Below are positions 6,821 through 15,380 of a DNA stretch of 60,034 nt, piece by piece. A model generated the notes under the pieces. That model had not been told where the DNA came from, did not search any database, and saw only the letters and a program-made list of their open reading frames with translations. Where the stretch lies: IMG/VR virus record IMGVR_UViG_3300049215_000182, positions 1-60,034 of that record; one strand, written 5' to 3'. The stretch comes from a virus. Each line of letters begins with the position of its first letter. Position 1 is the first letter of the stretch. The translations under genes and the position numbers were made by a program.

Positions 6821-7051
6821 ATGGCCTTCTGGCAACCAAAGAGGCAGAAAATAACACAGCCAAAGGCGGGGCAGCAGATCACAGATGCTCAGGCATTTGA
6901 TCTGCTGTGTGCTATGTGCCTGTCTCAGGAGCAGTTCCCTGGAGAGATCCTCTCGACAGGGAATGCTTCAGGCTGGTACGAGCGAATACGCAGTATAGGC
7001 ACAAGTCTAGGCTGGGATGTGACTATCACCATAACCGACAAGGCAAAGTAA
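6821..7051 (+). CDS. Hypothetical protein (76 aa)
   Basis: A small soluble protein with a basic N-terminus (WQPKRQKITQPKAGQ) and a C-terminal strand region (GWDVTITITDKAK). No domain is recognised. AGGAGAGG precedes ATG 6821. It ends 2 bp before the next gene, in the P4 operon. Confidence 0.65.
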   Translation: MAFWQPKRQKITQPKAGQQITDAQAFDLLCAMCLSQEQFPGEILSTGNASGWYERIRSIGTSLGWDVTITITDKAK

Positions 7052-7053
7052 CC

Positions 7054-7809
7054 ATGAACACGAATTCGAACGACAACAGCAACGACAGCGAACGGAAAAT
7101 GGAGCGTAGGAAGATCAGCAAGATCGAGGTCTCTTTCCCTGTACCTGTGATAATGCCTGCCAAGTCACATCAAAAGATCGCGGATTGTATTGATAACATC
7201 TGCAAGCTGTACGAGATCCAGAACCCAACAAGGGTTATGTGGCCATTTGGCTTTGGGTCCAAACCCAAGTACATCTGGGAGGCGATCGATGATGGTGAGC
7301 AAGTCTACGACGACTCAGTCTTCTACATAGAGGTAGCTGAACGTGAGGACTATAAAATCACTGAGGCGCCTCAAGTCGACGACGTCCGTGATCATGCAGC
7401 TGTCTACGCTCAGCAACTGAGGGGAGCCAATTGCTCCTTACCAGAACTTGATATCCAGTTAATGCTGCAGCATCTAGTTAATCAAGCCTATGCTATAGGT
7501 CTAAAAGATGGTATTGGCAGTGATGCAGCTAAATTGCTTCGCACTCAACTCCGTAGCGTCGACCTGTCGCGTCGCGGCGCAGGCGTCTGCCCTACATTCA
7601 CCCCAGAGCTCCGTTTTTTAACTATCCTTGCCAAAAGACAGGCTGAACAAAAGACTACACCCACAAAGGTGCTCATAATCCATCCACATGAGATCGCAGA
7701 CTTAGCTGCAGGTGGTTGCTTGGACATTGGTCAAGGAACCTTTGGCGAGACCTACATCAAATACATGTCACCAGAAGACATGAAAGCAGAAGAGGAGGAC
7801 AATAACTAA
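7054..7809 (+). CDS. Hypothetical protein interrupted in frame by repeat A (251 aa)
   Basis: ATG 7054 is taken as the start because it lies 2 bp after the previous stop; an internal ATG (residue 23, MERRKISKIEVSFP) is also possible. The N-terminus is Asn/Asp/Ser-rich. The part IEVSFPVPVIMPAKSHQKIADCIDNIC resembles small phage proteins of unknown function, but the match is not secure. The residues LSRRGAGVCPTFTP (about 170-184) are encoded by dispersed repeat A (7566-7604), so the protein carries a repeat-derived insert between two ordinary-looking halves. A second copy of the repeat follows directly after the gene. Confidence 0.65.
   Translation: MNTNSNDNSNDSERKMERRKISKIEVSFPVPVIMPAKSHQKIADCIDNICKLYEIQNPTRVMWPFGFGSKPKYIWEAIDDGEQVYDDSVFYIEVAEREDYKITEAPQVDDVRDHAAVYAQQLRGANCSLPELDIQLMLQHLVNQAYAIGLKDGIGSDAAKLLRTQLRSVDLSRRGAGVCPTFTPELRFLTILAKRQAEQKTTPTKVLIIHPHEIADLAAGGCLDIGQGTFGETYIKYMSPEDMKAEEEDNN
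7566..7604 (+). repeat. Dispersed repeat A, copy 1 (inside a gene)
   Basis: The core GCAGGCGTCTGCC is preceded by a CG-rich arm (TCGCGTCGCGGC) and followed by CTACATTCACCCC. The whole core-plus-tail recurs at 17792-17830; the arm-plus-core recurs at 7820-7844 and, in a variant form, at 12811-12834. It is translated in frame within gene 7054-7809. Confidence 0.75.
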
Positions 7810-7819
7810 CCACCCATGT

Positions 7820-7844
7820 TCGCGTCGCGGCGCAGGCGTCTGCC
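7820..7844 (+). repeat. Dispersed repeat A, copy 2
   Basis: It matches 7566-7590 over 25 bp (CG-rich arm plus GCAGGCGTCTGCC) but has a different 3' flank. It begins 10 bp after the stop of the gene that contains copy 1. Confidence 0.75.
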
Positions 7845-7898
7845 TCACCTCAGCGTGTTGGACCACAAGAAATCTAAGACTGGTCTTCATTTTGACCA

Positions 7899-7928
7899 TT
7901 GAGACCAACTGTAGTCTATCTCTATAAT
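7899..7928 (+). promoter_or_regulatory. Sigma70-type promoter P5
   Basis: TTGAGA (7899-7904), an 18-bp spacer and TATAAT (7923-7928). TTCATTTTGACCATTGAGAC is shared with P8. It drives the genes 7960-9049. Confidence 0.8.
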
Positions 7929-7959
7929 ATAGTTGTAGATAAATGAAGGGATCAACTCT

Positions 7960-8238
7960 ATGGCAACGTTAATCTTGTACGAGGATAATCCATTAAGGTC
8001 AAATAGAGTAGTGTCTTACCATTCGATTAGGGCGACACAGCTCTGGCTCAAGCATTATGATAACATGCTCATGCTCATGCTGGAGTTCTTCGCCAAGAAT
8101 GAGACGGACTTCACTATGCGTCGACGTGCTGAACACGAACTCACCATTGCCAGGCGAAAAATGGAATACTTCGAACGACATCAGAACTTCAACCAAGATG
8201 AAGCCACCCGTGGCTCGTTAGCCCTAAAGAAGCGCTAG
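7960..8238 (+). CDS. Hypothetical protein (92 aa)
   Basis: A helical soluble protein with a Met-rich segment (NMLMLMLEFFAK) and a charged C-terminal half (RRRAEHELTIARRKMEYFERH). AAGGGA stands before ATG 7960. No family is recognised. It is the first gene behind P5, before a zinc-ribbon protein. Confidence 0.7.
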   Translation: MATLILYEDNPLRSNRVVSYHSIRATQLWLKHYDNMLMLMLEFFAKNETDFTMRRRAEHELTIARRKMEYFERHQNFNQDEATRGSLALKKR

Positions 8239-8653
8239 GAGAAGTAACAACAGGAGCAGCACAAGAAAATGTCTCAGGGAGACATGTGCCCATATTGTCT
8301 GGAGATGGGAGCCATAGTAAAGGATACCAGACCAGATGAATACGGACGAAGAAGGCGTAAAGAGTGCCCAAGTTGCGGCAAGCGCTGGTCCACGCATGAG
8401 GTCAATCATGAATTAGTACAAGCTATGAGCCTAATTCAGGAAAGGATCTTGCAATATGCTCATGTCTTCACTGAGCTCCAACAGCTGGTGGAGATGCTAC
8501 GCCCATCGAAAGGAGAGAAGGGAGACAGGAGAAAAGATCTACTTCAGGAACTAGCAGACAAATACCGCGAAGAGTACGATCACAATCACAATTACCCTAA
8601 CGCGGATGTGGACGAAGAACCCCCAATCAAGTTCATAGCAGAGGACAACGCAT

Positions 8654-9049
<396 letters not shown>

Positions 9050-9073
9050 TCGAGAGGCACTATAAAATTCCTC

Positions 9074-9103
9074 TTGATTAGCCTAGAATGCCTATAGTAT
9101 AAT
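9074..9103 (+). promoter_or_regulatory. Sigma70-type promoter P6
   Basis: TTGATT (9074-9079), an 18-bp spacer and TATAAT (9098-9103). The region TAAAATTCCTCTTGATT and the CCTATAG before the -10 box are identical in P9. Confidence 0.85.
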
Positions 9104-9125
9104 CATAGAATGTGTGGAGAACATA

Positions 9126-9494
9126 ATGAGCACGACCACAGCTGCGAAGGTGGCTACCTACATGATTGCCAATATCGATCTACCAGAGGCTCCAGCTAAG
9201 TATGTGCCCCCTTCACTGGGAAATGCTACGCCAGAGACCTTGGTCGATGAAGTGGCGAGGATACGAAAGTGGAAAGCCCACTTCGAAATGGCTGACAAGT
9301 TTCTAGGCACAGCCTTGAAGGCACGTCTAGATGACAAGAAGGAGGCTACGGGCGAGGTCTACAAGATGACAAGGGAGAAAGTCACTCAGGTGAGGATCTC
9401 CCCAGAGAAGTGCCGAGAAGTTCTCAGTGCTGAGCTCCTGTCTCAGGTCGAATACGAACTCGAGATGGAGCAAATGCGGTTCAGCCGTAAATAG
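9126..9494 (+). CDS. Hypothetical protein (122 aa)
   Basis: A helical protein with IRKWKAHFEMADKFLGTALK and a C-terminal amphipathic helix. This general layout (a lysine-rich helix pair with EATGEVYKMTREKV) occurs in phage proteins near primase genes, but no family can be named. ATG 9126 follows TGGAGA at 6 nt. GTG 9114 upstream is in frame but lies next to the expected transcription start of P6. Confidence 0.65.
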   Translation: MSTTTAAKVATYMIANIDLPEAPAKYVPPSLGNATPETLVDEVARIRKWKAHFEMADKFLGTALKARLDDKKEATGEVYKMTREKVTQVRISPEKCREVLSAELLSQVEYELEMEQMRFSRK

Positions 9495-9571
9495 CCGCAA
9501 ATAGCCGCAAATAGCTACCAGATACCATCATACTCTGACACTCTGACACCCTACCTTACGAGGATACTCAA

Positions 9572-9907
9572 ATGAACTACCAGGATCCGGTTAAAGTGGC
9601 TGCCGAGAAAAACCAGATGTTCGAGCGTCTGGCAGGCGAAGATATGGATGAAATGGAGAAGAGGATCATCCATGTCCTGACTCTGTACCCAATCCTGATG
9701 CCTACCATGCTTCACACTGGTATTGGACCACATGTGAAGCCTGTTGAGTGGCGTCCTGTATTGGAGAAGCTCGTCCGCGAAGGCAAGATCATCCGAGAGG
9801 TGAGGACAACTGTATCACCTATTGGTCAGAATAGAGCGTACACAGTCATTCGACTGCCGAATGCTGATGAGCTGGTCAAGATCCAGCAGCGTCCTCAGTA
9901 CGGGTAA
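9572..9907 (+). CDS. Winged-helix-like protein (111 aa)
   Basis: Residues 30-95 read as a winged helix-turn-helix: RIIHVLTLYP (helix 1), EWRPVLEKLVREGKII (recognition region), then two strands (REVRTTVSP, NRAYTVIRL) forming the wing. That suggests a small DNA-binding regulator. It lies between the P6 gene and the primase gene. The gap 9495-9571 holds AAATAGCCGC tandem repeats (about 9487-9513) and a CACTCTGA repeat. No partner is evident. Confidence 0.65.
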   Translation: MNYQDPVKVAAEKNQMFERLAGEDMDEMEKRIIHVLTLYPILMPTMLHTGIGPHVKPVEWRPVLEKLVREGKIIREVRTTVSPIGQNRAYTVIRLPNADELVKIQQRPQYG

Positions 9908-10019
9908 GCCCCGTAACCGCAGCTGCATTACTCTACTCTGACAGGCTTTGGGGGTTGACAGACTCTTAGCTTTGTGGGGAACTAGGCAACTAAGAGTCTA
10001 TAGTCTGAGGCTAACTAAA

Positions 10020-12668
10020 ATGGACCCTAATACGGTTAATTCTGGGCCCTCGGGGGAGGACCTAGGAGGAAACGTTGTCTTGTTTACTGACCTAAAATCA
10101 GGTAAGGACCCAAAACAGGTATATGATCCAAGAGTCATAGCGGACTTAGCGAAGAGTGGTCTCACACCTGAGGAACTAGATGTACAGTTCCTTAATGCTG
10201 ATATGCGCAGGTCTATTGGTGCGTTAAATGCTGATGGGTATAAGATTCCCTACTACACGATAAGAGGAGCTGTAATTGATTTCTACCGTGTTAAGGTCTT
10301 CAACAGCAATGTGTCAGGCTCTAAGTACAGACAGCCAACTAAGTCCAATAACCATATCTATTTCCCTCCAGCGTTCTACGCCACCCTGATTGCTTGGGTG
10401 AAAAAGTGGCCACAACAAGCCATGCTTGTGATCACCGAGGGAGAGAAGAAGGCTGCCTGTGCTACCAAGATGGGAATCCCTACTGTTGGTCTTGGCGGTG
10501 TCGACTCTTGGAAATCACGGACTATAAGCTTGCCAAAGGAAGTAGAGCTTACCTCCAACAAGCAAGATATCAAAGCCAAGCTACCTGGAAGCAATACCAG
10601 ACTGCCTGAAATGATGACACTTGCTGAAGGCTTCCAAGACATGATGGATGTCATTAACCAGTTCAATATCACGCCTGTACTAATCTTTGATAGTGATATT
10701 GGCGGGACAATGAAAGCAGACATCCAACGATCATTGACTATGCTAGGCTATGAATTGCGATACCTAGGTTTGCCCGCAACTCGCATCCGACAGTTGATCC
10801 TACCAGACATCCACAATAGGCCTGCAGATGCTGTAGTGCATCCTGATGAGGATACTAAGACAGGCCTCGATGACTACTTGATGATCCATGGGCCGTCACA
10901 GATAATCAGGGAGATGCATGAGATCTTCCATGATCCTACTAAATTCCCTAGACATCCTAACTCAAAGGGGTTCTTGGGGACACAACTGAATAACTTCCAA
11001 GACCGAAAACTAGCACAGCAGATTGGCCATGTTATCATGGCAGAGCTTGATTCTGATGGGATGCGATTCCGAGATACTTATTCAGGGCAGCCATACTACT
11101 ACAACAGGGAGACATACAAGTTAATGCCTGCTACTATCCTCAATGGTCGTGGGCAGTTCATGCATGAGACTCCTTTTGGTGTCCTACTGTACCAGAGATT
11201 TGGGCTAGGAGCTGGTGACATCAAAGTCTTGACATGGTTGGCATCACAGTTTACAGGTGAAGAACCCATCGTGGATGTGACACCTCGCCGCGTACGAGCA
11301 TTAGTAACGGAGAAGGAAGATCCAACTAACCCAAATGGTATAGCTATCCAAGTAGGGGACAGCAATTTCATCACTGTCTCATCAAGTACAGAAGAGCCTA
11401 TTAAGCTTTGCACTAATGGTGATCTAGGCTTGCTCTTCGAACAGAATCATGTCGAGCCCCTTGACGTAGATACGGTCTTAGAGGCTTTCGAGCAGATCAA
11501 TGCGGAGCCAGGGCCTTTAGCACCCTGGTGGTGGGAAATCCTCCAGGATACTAACATTGGCAGGAATTTGAAGGACCTCCAGACAGCCTTTCCTGATAAG
11601 AATCCTGATGAGGTAGATTCACTAGATATCCCGATAAGCCCTCAGGGGCATCGTATGCGCGAGTTAGCTACCTTGCTTTACTACATCTCACCTTGGCTCC
11701 AACGTTGGAAAGGTATCCAACTACCTGTGGAGATCATGATAGGTGGTCCTGGAAGTGGTAAGTCTAGCCTCTACGAGATGCGCCTAAATATCCTAACAGG
11801 TCGTCCTCATCTGCGTAATCTGCCTAATGACATTAAGGACTGGCAGGCTTCCCTTGCCAATAGTGGCGGCCTACACGTGATTGATAACGTCCACTTCACC
11901 AAGAATGACCTGAAGCAAAGGATGTCAGACGAGATCTGTCGACTCACTACAGAGCCGCATCCCACGATTGAGGTACGACAACTCTACACTACTGCCGATC
12001 TAATTCGATTCCCGGTTGATGTGACGTTCGGTTTCACAGCTGTCACACAACCCTTCCAGAATGCCGACCTCTTCTCCAGATCCACCATATTCGAGACTTG
12101 CAACTTAGGCAAGGCCCCCGATAGTGATTGGGTGCGGAAGAAGATGGAATTGTTTGGTGGCCGAGAAATGTGGATGGCCCATCAATTGGTATTCCTCCAT
12201 AGGTTCTTCAAGTTGGCAGCCAAACCTGTCGAAGAAGGTGGCTGGGATGAGAATTTCCATACTATCCATCGCCTAGCCAATCTAGAGCAAGCCTTAGGTA
12301 TTGCAGCTCGAGTAGTGGGTATGGATAAATCCTTCGTGCGTAAGACTGTGAAGGAGATCCAGCTTAATGCCTCGACGGATAGCGATTGGGTGCTTCAGGG
12401 TATCATCGAGTTCACGACTAATTGGCGAGAAGGCAGTCCTCAGGATCTTTTCACTATGCTAGACATAGTTGCTTGGGTTGAGATGGGTGAGTTCCGTAGT
12501 AATCCTATCCTATCTAATGCTCGCCGCCTAGACAGGTATTTCAAGGCACATTACAGTCTGATAGCGTCCACAGCCGGAGTCCGAATGGCTGGGGAACAGA
12601 GTGGCCAACAAACATACCGCGTCACAGAGCTCCCCACACCCAAACCCGATCAAGCAGATACGACATAG
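10020..12668 (+). CDS. TOPRIM primase fused to P-loop helicase
   Basis: This 882-residue replication protein, counted from ATG 10020, has a TOPRIM/DUF3854-type primase part: LVITEGEKKAA at about 138-148 provides the acidic Glu, and VLIFDSDIGG at about 222-230 provides the DxD. The C-terminal half has a Walker A motif (GGPGSGKSS, about 575-583) and a Walker B-like motif (LHVIDNVHF, about 616-624). It would open the fork and make primers for the phage polymerase. TTG 9948 lies in frame upstream, but the residues it would add look random and it has no ribosome site. The Walker B motif has Asp-Asn in place of Asp-Glu, which is unusual for a helicase and worth checking. Confidence 0.85.
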   Translation: MDPNTVNSGPSGEDLGGNVVLFTDLKSGKDPKQVYDPRVIADLAKSGLTPEELDVQFLNADMRRSIGALNADGYKIPYYTIRGAVIDFYRVKVFNSNVSGSKYRQPTKSNNHIYFPPAFYATLIAWVKKWPQQAMLVITEGEKKAACATKMGIPTVGLGGVDSWKSRTISLPKEVELTSNKQDIKAKLPGSNTRLPEMMTLAEGFQDMMDVINQFNITPVLIFDSDIGGTMKADIQRSLTMLGYELRYLGLPATRIRQLILPDIHNRPADAVVHPDEDTKTGLDDYLMIHGPSQIIREMHEIFHDPTKFPRHPNSKGFLGTQLNNFQDRKLAQQIGHVIMAELDSDGMRFRDTYSGQPYYYNRETYKLMPATILNGRGQFMHETPFGVLLYQRFGLGAGDIKVLTWLASQFTGEEPIVDVTPRRVRALVTEKEDPTNPNGIAIQVGDSNFITVSSSTEEPIKLCTNGDLGLLFEQNHVEPLDVDTVLEAFEQINAEPGPLAPWWWEILQDTNIGRNLKDLQTAFPDKNPDEVDSLDIPISPQGHRMRELATLLYYISPWLQRWKGIQLPVEIMIGGPGSGKSSLYEMRLNILTGRPHLRNLPNDIKDWQASLANSGGLHVIDNVHFTKNDLKQRMSDEICRLTTEPHPTIEVRQLYTTADLIRFPVDVTFGFTAVTQPFQNADLFSRSTIFETCNLGKAPDSDWVRKKMELFGGREMWMAHQLVFLHRFFKLAAKPVEEGGWDENFHTIHRLANLEQALGIAARVVGMDKSFVRKTVKEIQLNASTDSDWVLQGIIEFTTNWREGSPQDLFTMLDIVAWVEMGEFRSNPILSNARRLDRYFKAHYSLIASTAGVRMAGEQSGQQTYRVTELPTPKPDQADTT

Positions 12669-12711
12669 CTCAACCTAACATAATACCTAATCACCTGAAA
12701 GCTTACACACC

Positions 12712-12804
12712 ATGTATGCCTTACTGCTAATAAGTACCGGAGGAATCTTAGGTGCCGCTGCTCTGTACATCTACATCATCGTCACCCACAAGAACCCGTT
12801 CTAA
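12712..12804 (+). CDS. 30-residue predicted membrane microprotein
   Basis: MYALLLISTGGILGAAALYI continues to a short basic end (THKNPF); almost the whole chain could form one membrane helix. No clear Shine-Dalgarno is present (GAAAG about 10 nt upstream), so the call rests on composition and on the clean frame. It lies between the primase-helicase and repeat A copy 3. Confidence 0.4.
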   Translation: MYALLLISTGGILGAAALYIYIIVTHKNPF

Positions 12805-12810
12805 TGGTTC

Positions 12811-12834
12811 TCGCGGTGCATCGCAGGCGTCTGC
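12811..12834 (+). repeat. Dispersed repeat A, copy 3
   Basis: TCGCGGTGCATCGCAGGCG plus TCTGCC is identical to the copy at 17792-17830 over 24 bp; its 3' flank differs. It lies 6 bp after the microprotein stop. A CTCGAAAAAGAG hairpin follows, just before promoter P7. Confidence 0.75.
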
Positions 12835-12894
12835 CTGGCCACAGTTCGAGCGGGCGTCTCGAAAAAGAGATTTTTGGTGACCATCAGATTTCAC

Positions 12895-12924
12895 TTGATT
12901 GTCCTATATTGTCTAAGCTATAAT
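12895..12924 (+). promoter_or_regulatory. Sigma70-type promoter P7
   Basis: TTGATT (12895-12900), an 18-bp spacer and TATAAT (12919-12924). It drives 12976-14534 and the structured RNA between those genes. Confidence 0.8.
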
Positions 12925-12975
12925 CTAGGAGTTAGCAAGCATACAGCTTAGCGCTCTTTTTGAAGGATACACCAG

Positions 12976-13509
12976 ATGAAGGCTCACACCAAGGATACCT
13001 CTCACGTGGAGACTGTAGCTCAGGAAACTCCACCGGCGGCTCAGGCTCCGGCTCATGTCGCTCCAGTCACTGCTCATGTCGAGCACATCACCCCGGCAGC
13101 GCCGACTCATATCCATGTCGAAGCTCCCATCGCTGAAGCCACTCCCGCAACTGCTCCTGTCACCGCGAGCGAGACCGCGAGCGAGACCACGGCTGCAGCC
13201 GAAGCTGCGGCGCTAGAAGTTCCCAAGCCTGAGTATCTTCCGGCTGCGAAGGAAGGTGCGAAAGTCATGCTGACGAACGGTGTGGCACGTGTCGACTACA
13301 TCAAGAAGCGGTACGCTGAGGGTGCCACGCGCTCTGCGATCACTAAGGAGGTCAACGAACTCCGTACTCCCGGCAGCGCACCGATCCCCTACCAGATCAT
13401 CTTCGGGGCGACCAAACCCAAGCCGAAGCCTGCTCCTGCTGAAGATGCGGCGCCGGCTGCGGCTGAAGTTCCTCCGGTGGCGCTCGAAGCCATTGCCGAA
13501 ACTGCGTAA
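12976..13509 (+). CDS. Ala/Pro-rich hypothetical protein (177 aa)
   Basis: Residues 1-80 are low-complexity Ala/Pro/Thr/His/Glu with repeated HV and ETA units. A short ordered segment follows (GAKVMLTNGVARVDYIKKRY; GATRSAITKEVNELR; IPYQIIFGATK) that could be a small helix-turn-helix-like DNA-binding fold. The C-terminus is again Ala/Glu/Pro-rich. The composition recalls histone-like or scaffold proteins, but no homologue is recognised. It lies close behind P7 and codes in a more GC-rich style than the primase gene. Confidence 0.7.
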   Translation: MKAHTKDTSHVETVAQETPPAAQAPAHVAPVTAHVEHITPAAPTHIHVEAPIAEATPATAPVTASETASETTAAAEAAALEVPKPEYLPAAKEGAKVMLTNGVARVDYIKKRYAEGATRSAITKEVNELRTPGSAPIPYQIIFGATKPKPKPAPAEDAAPAAAEVPPVALEAIAETA

Positions 13510-13533
13510 CACTAACACTTGGTTTTGAGATGT

Positions 13534-13674
13534 CTCCAGTAGGGGTAGCTCCTCTTTGGACGCCTACTGGAGGCTAGAACCTGGAGGTGGCTGAGAGCTG
13601 ATCTGTTCGGCAGCTGTCCTAGCCCTTCCGGGATCCGTGAGAGGAGTAGTCTGTTGACCCCAGGCTGCTCCTCT
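13534..13674 (+). ncRNA. Structured non-coding stretch with three strong hairpins
   Basis: Between the genes ending at 13509 and starting at 13857 the + strand can form a 10-bp stem, 13534-13543 with 13563-13572 (CTCCAGTAGG/CCTACTGGAG); a two-part stem, 13589-13600 with 13611-13624; and a 10-bp stem, 13640-13649 with 13665-13674, containing one G-U pair. No gene fits here. The density of stable hairpins suggests a transcribed RNA, possibly one unit with the tRNA-like part that follows. Class and function are unknown. Confidence 0.45.
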
Positions 13675-13692
13675 TCATGTATCTAACGTAGA

Positions 13693-13827
13693 GGGCCCTA
13701 AGCTTGATGGTGAGCTTTCTATAGTACGCGGCTATAGGACTTTAGTTAGGTAGTTGTTTAGCGGCAACGAGAAGACTAAGGGAATCCTGCAAGAGGATAG
13801 AGGTGGGTTCGAATCCCACAGGGCCTA
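13693..13827 (+). ncRNA. tRNA-like RNA with enlarged middle region
   Basis: A 7-bp acceptor-like stem pairs 13693-13699 with 13820-13826 (one G-U). A D-arm-like GCTT-GATGGT-GAGC follows at 13702-13715. A perfect T arm, GTGGG-TTCGAAT-CCCAC, lies at 13803-13819, and A13827 is the discriminator. A 5-bp stem with 7-nt loop at 13720-13736 could be the anticodon arm (loop TACGCGG), but it lacks the usual U33. About 66 nt of extra hairpins (GTTG...CAAC, ATCCT...AGGAT) replace a normal variable loop. It could be a degenerate tRNA, a tRNA mimic or part of a larger RNA. Confidence 0.45.
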
Positions 13828-13856
13828 TCAATAAGTTAGGAAGGCGAGACATAACG

Positions 13857-14534
13857 ATGGCAGCATTTACCTTCACAAGTCATATGCCATATATGTCAAG
13901 CATGAATAGGTTTAATCAGATCTATCAGCGGGCAATAGATATGCGACGTAATCGCGGTGAAGACGAAACTGTGATGACGTGGCAAATGTTGAAGATCATC
14001 ATGGAAAGGCTAGAAGAGATGTCACAGTCAAATCAATCAACAGCACAACTGCTCCAAGCAGAGATGAATGACCTCAAGACTGATCTCATCGTGAGTGCAG
14101 GGCAGGTCAACTCTCTGGTGAACTACATAAATAGTCTCCAGACCCAGCTCTCACAGGCTCTCGCCAATCTCGCCAATCAGGGCATCGATCCGAATCTCCT
14201 AGCAGAGCTGACAGCAATTGATACTGCGGTCAAGCAGAACCAGGCCTCTCTAAGCGCCAACCAGTCCGTGGCTCCTGCCTTCGCGCCAGCACCTACTCCT
14301 GTGGCACCTGTACCAGCTCCAACGCCTATGGTTGGTGGGGCTGCAACAAGTTCCACTGTTACCGAGGTAACTTCGGGTGGGACCACAATGTCGGAAAACA
14401 ATTCTCCTGCAACCAAACCCCCGCTAAGTAACGTGTCCAGCGGGGGCACGGCAACAGCAACAACAGCAACAACAGCAACAGTAGCAACAGTTGCAGCTCC
14501 GACAACATCGGGCGGAGCCTCAACAGCTACCTAG
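13857..14534 (+). CDS. Hypothetical coiled-coil protein with Ala/Thr-rich tail (225 aa)
   Basis: ATG 13857 follows GGAAGG, and a longer frame reaching back to 13803 would run through the tRNA-like T arm, so it is rejected. Residues 10-120 are helical (MTWQMLKIIMERLEEMSQSN; LLQAEMNDLKTDLIVSAGQV) and likely to form a coiled coil. The C-terminal 100 residues are low-complexity Pro/Ala/Thr/Val/Gly, partly from an ACAGCAACA DNA repeat (about 14450-14490). No family is recognised. The heptad pattern suggests self-association. Confidence 0.65.
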   Translation: MAAFTFTSHMPYMSSMNRFNQIYQRAIDMRRNRGEDETVMTWQMLKIIMERLEEMSQSNQSTAQLLQAEMNDLKTDLIVSAGQVNSLVNYINSLQTQLSQALANLANQGIDPNLLAELTAIDTAVKQNQASLSANQSVAPAFAPAPTPVAPVPAPTPMVGGAATSSTVTEVTSGGTTMSENNSPATKPPLSNVSSGGTATATTATTATVATVAAPTTSGGASTAT

Positions 14535-14825
14535 CAGTTTCACGAATCGGGTTACTGGCGCAGCTGAGGGCATACTGACAGGTGTGTTACTCCGCGAGGT
14601 GATAACCTGATAACCTGATAGTCTGCATTACCTTGGATATCTGCACGGAGTCGTGGGTACCAAGGGACAGCACTGTAGGGCCGTGGTGTTTGTAGACTTA
14701 AGTCATGTAGCGTTGACTCCGATAGCGACTACGTGTGCGAACGGTTCCTATTACGGGGGTAATAGGAACTAGACTAGATAGGGCTAGCAGACTACACTAG
14801 ACTGTAGCTAAGGTGGAGGTTGGTT
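14535..14825 (+). other. Gene-free stretch with strong hairpins
   Basis: No gene is seen. The DNA holds a tandem ATAACCTG repeat (about 14601-14618), a CCTTGG/CCAAGG stem around 14631-14666, and a perfect 11-bp stem, 14744-14754 with 14759-14769, with a GGGG loop. No T-run follows, so it is not an ordinary terminator. CTAGACT repeats lie at about 14769-14802. It resembles the structured region at 13534-13827 in style and may be a long structured leader of the gene at 14826. Confidence 0.5.
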
Positions 14826-15380
14826 ATGCCAAGCTTTGAGCATATCTATAATAATGCCTTGAATGCCTTAAAGATTAGGCCACCACCGGAAAGATTAGTC
14901 AGTCTTGATCCAGGAGCCACCACAGGTGTGGCTGTCTTTCGTAGGCTCAGCCTACATATGGCTGCACAACTCAACACAAGCATGCCTGATGTTGCCTTAG
15001 AGCAACTCACACTGTTCTTCGATCAGCAGCGTCCTACAGAGGTAGTCCTTGAAGACTACCGTGTATACGCCAATCGAGTTGAGCAGCATGCTGGATCATC
15101 CTTGCAGACTCCCCGACTGATAGGGATGATTGAGACCTTATGCATGCAGCGTAAGATCCCATTCCATAAACAGCCTGCAGGTACTGCAAAGTATTTCTGT
15201 ACTGATGACAAGCTCAGAGAGTGGGGCATGTATGCAACAGGACAGCGTCATGCACGTGATGCTGTCAGACATGCAGCATACTACATTCTGTTCCCACCCA
15301 AGACTCGGACGAGTGAGAACATAGTCAAGATAGCTGTCCCAAACAAAACCTTGAGAGGAGGAGGTCGCCATGTCGGATAA
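14826..15380 (+). CDS. RuvC-like RNase H-fold nuclease (Holliday-junction resolvase type)
   Basis: This 184-residue protein begins its fold with VSLDPGATTGVAVF at residues 25-38, the first catalytic Asp of the RuvC/RNase H family, followed by VVLEDYRVY at 73-81 and the late HARDAVRHAAYY motif. These match the four acidic positions of phage RuvC-like resolvases, which cut branched DNA during recombination and before packaging. ATG 14826 has GGAGG at 6 nt; TTG 14820 lies in frame but is not needed. It overlaps the kinase gene by 11 nt and belongs with the recombination genes further right. Confidence 0.8.
   Translation: MPSFEHIYNNALNALKIRPPPERLVSLDPGATTGVAVFRRLSLHMAAQLNTSMPDVALEQLTLFFDQQRPTEVVLEDYRVYANRVEQHAGSSLQTPRLIGMIETLCMQRKIPFHKQPAGTAKYFCTDDKLREWGMYATGQRHARDAVRHAAYYILFPPKTRTSENIVKIAVPNKTLRGGGRHVG

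Noticed and set aside
13803-14534. Longer form of gene 13857 starting at GTG 13803
   Set aside because: Its first 18 codons run through the tRNA-like T arm; ATG 13857 has its own ribosome site.
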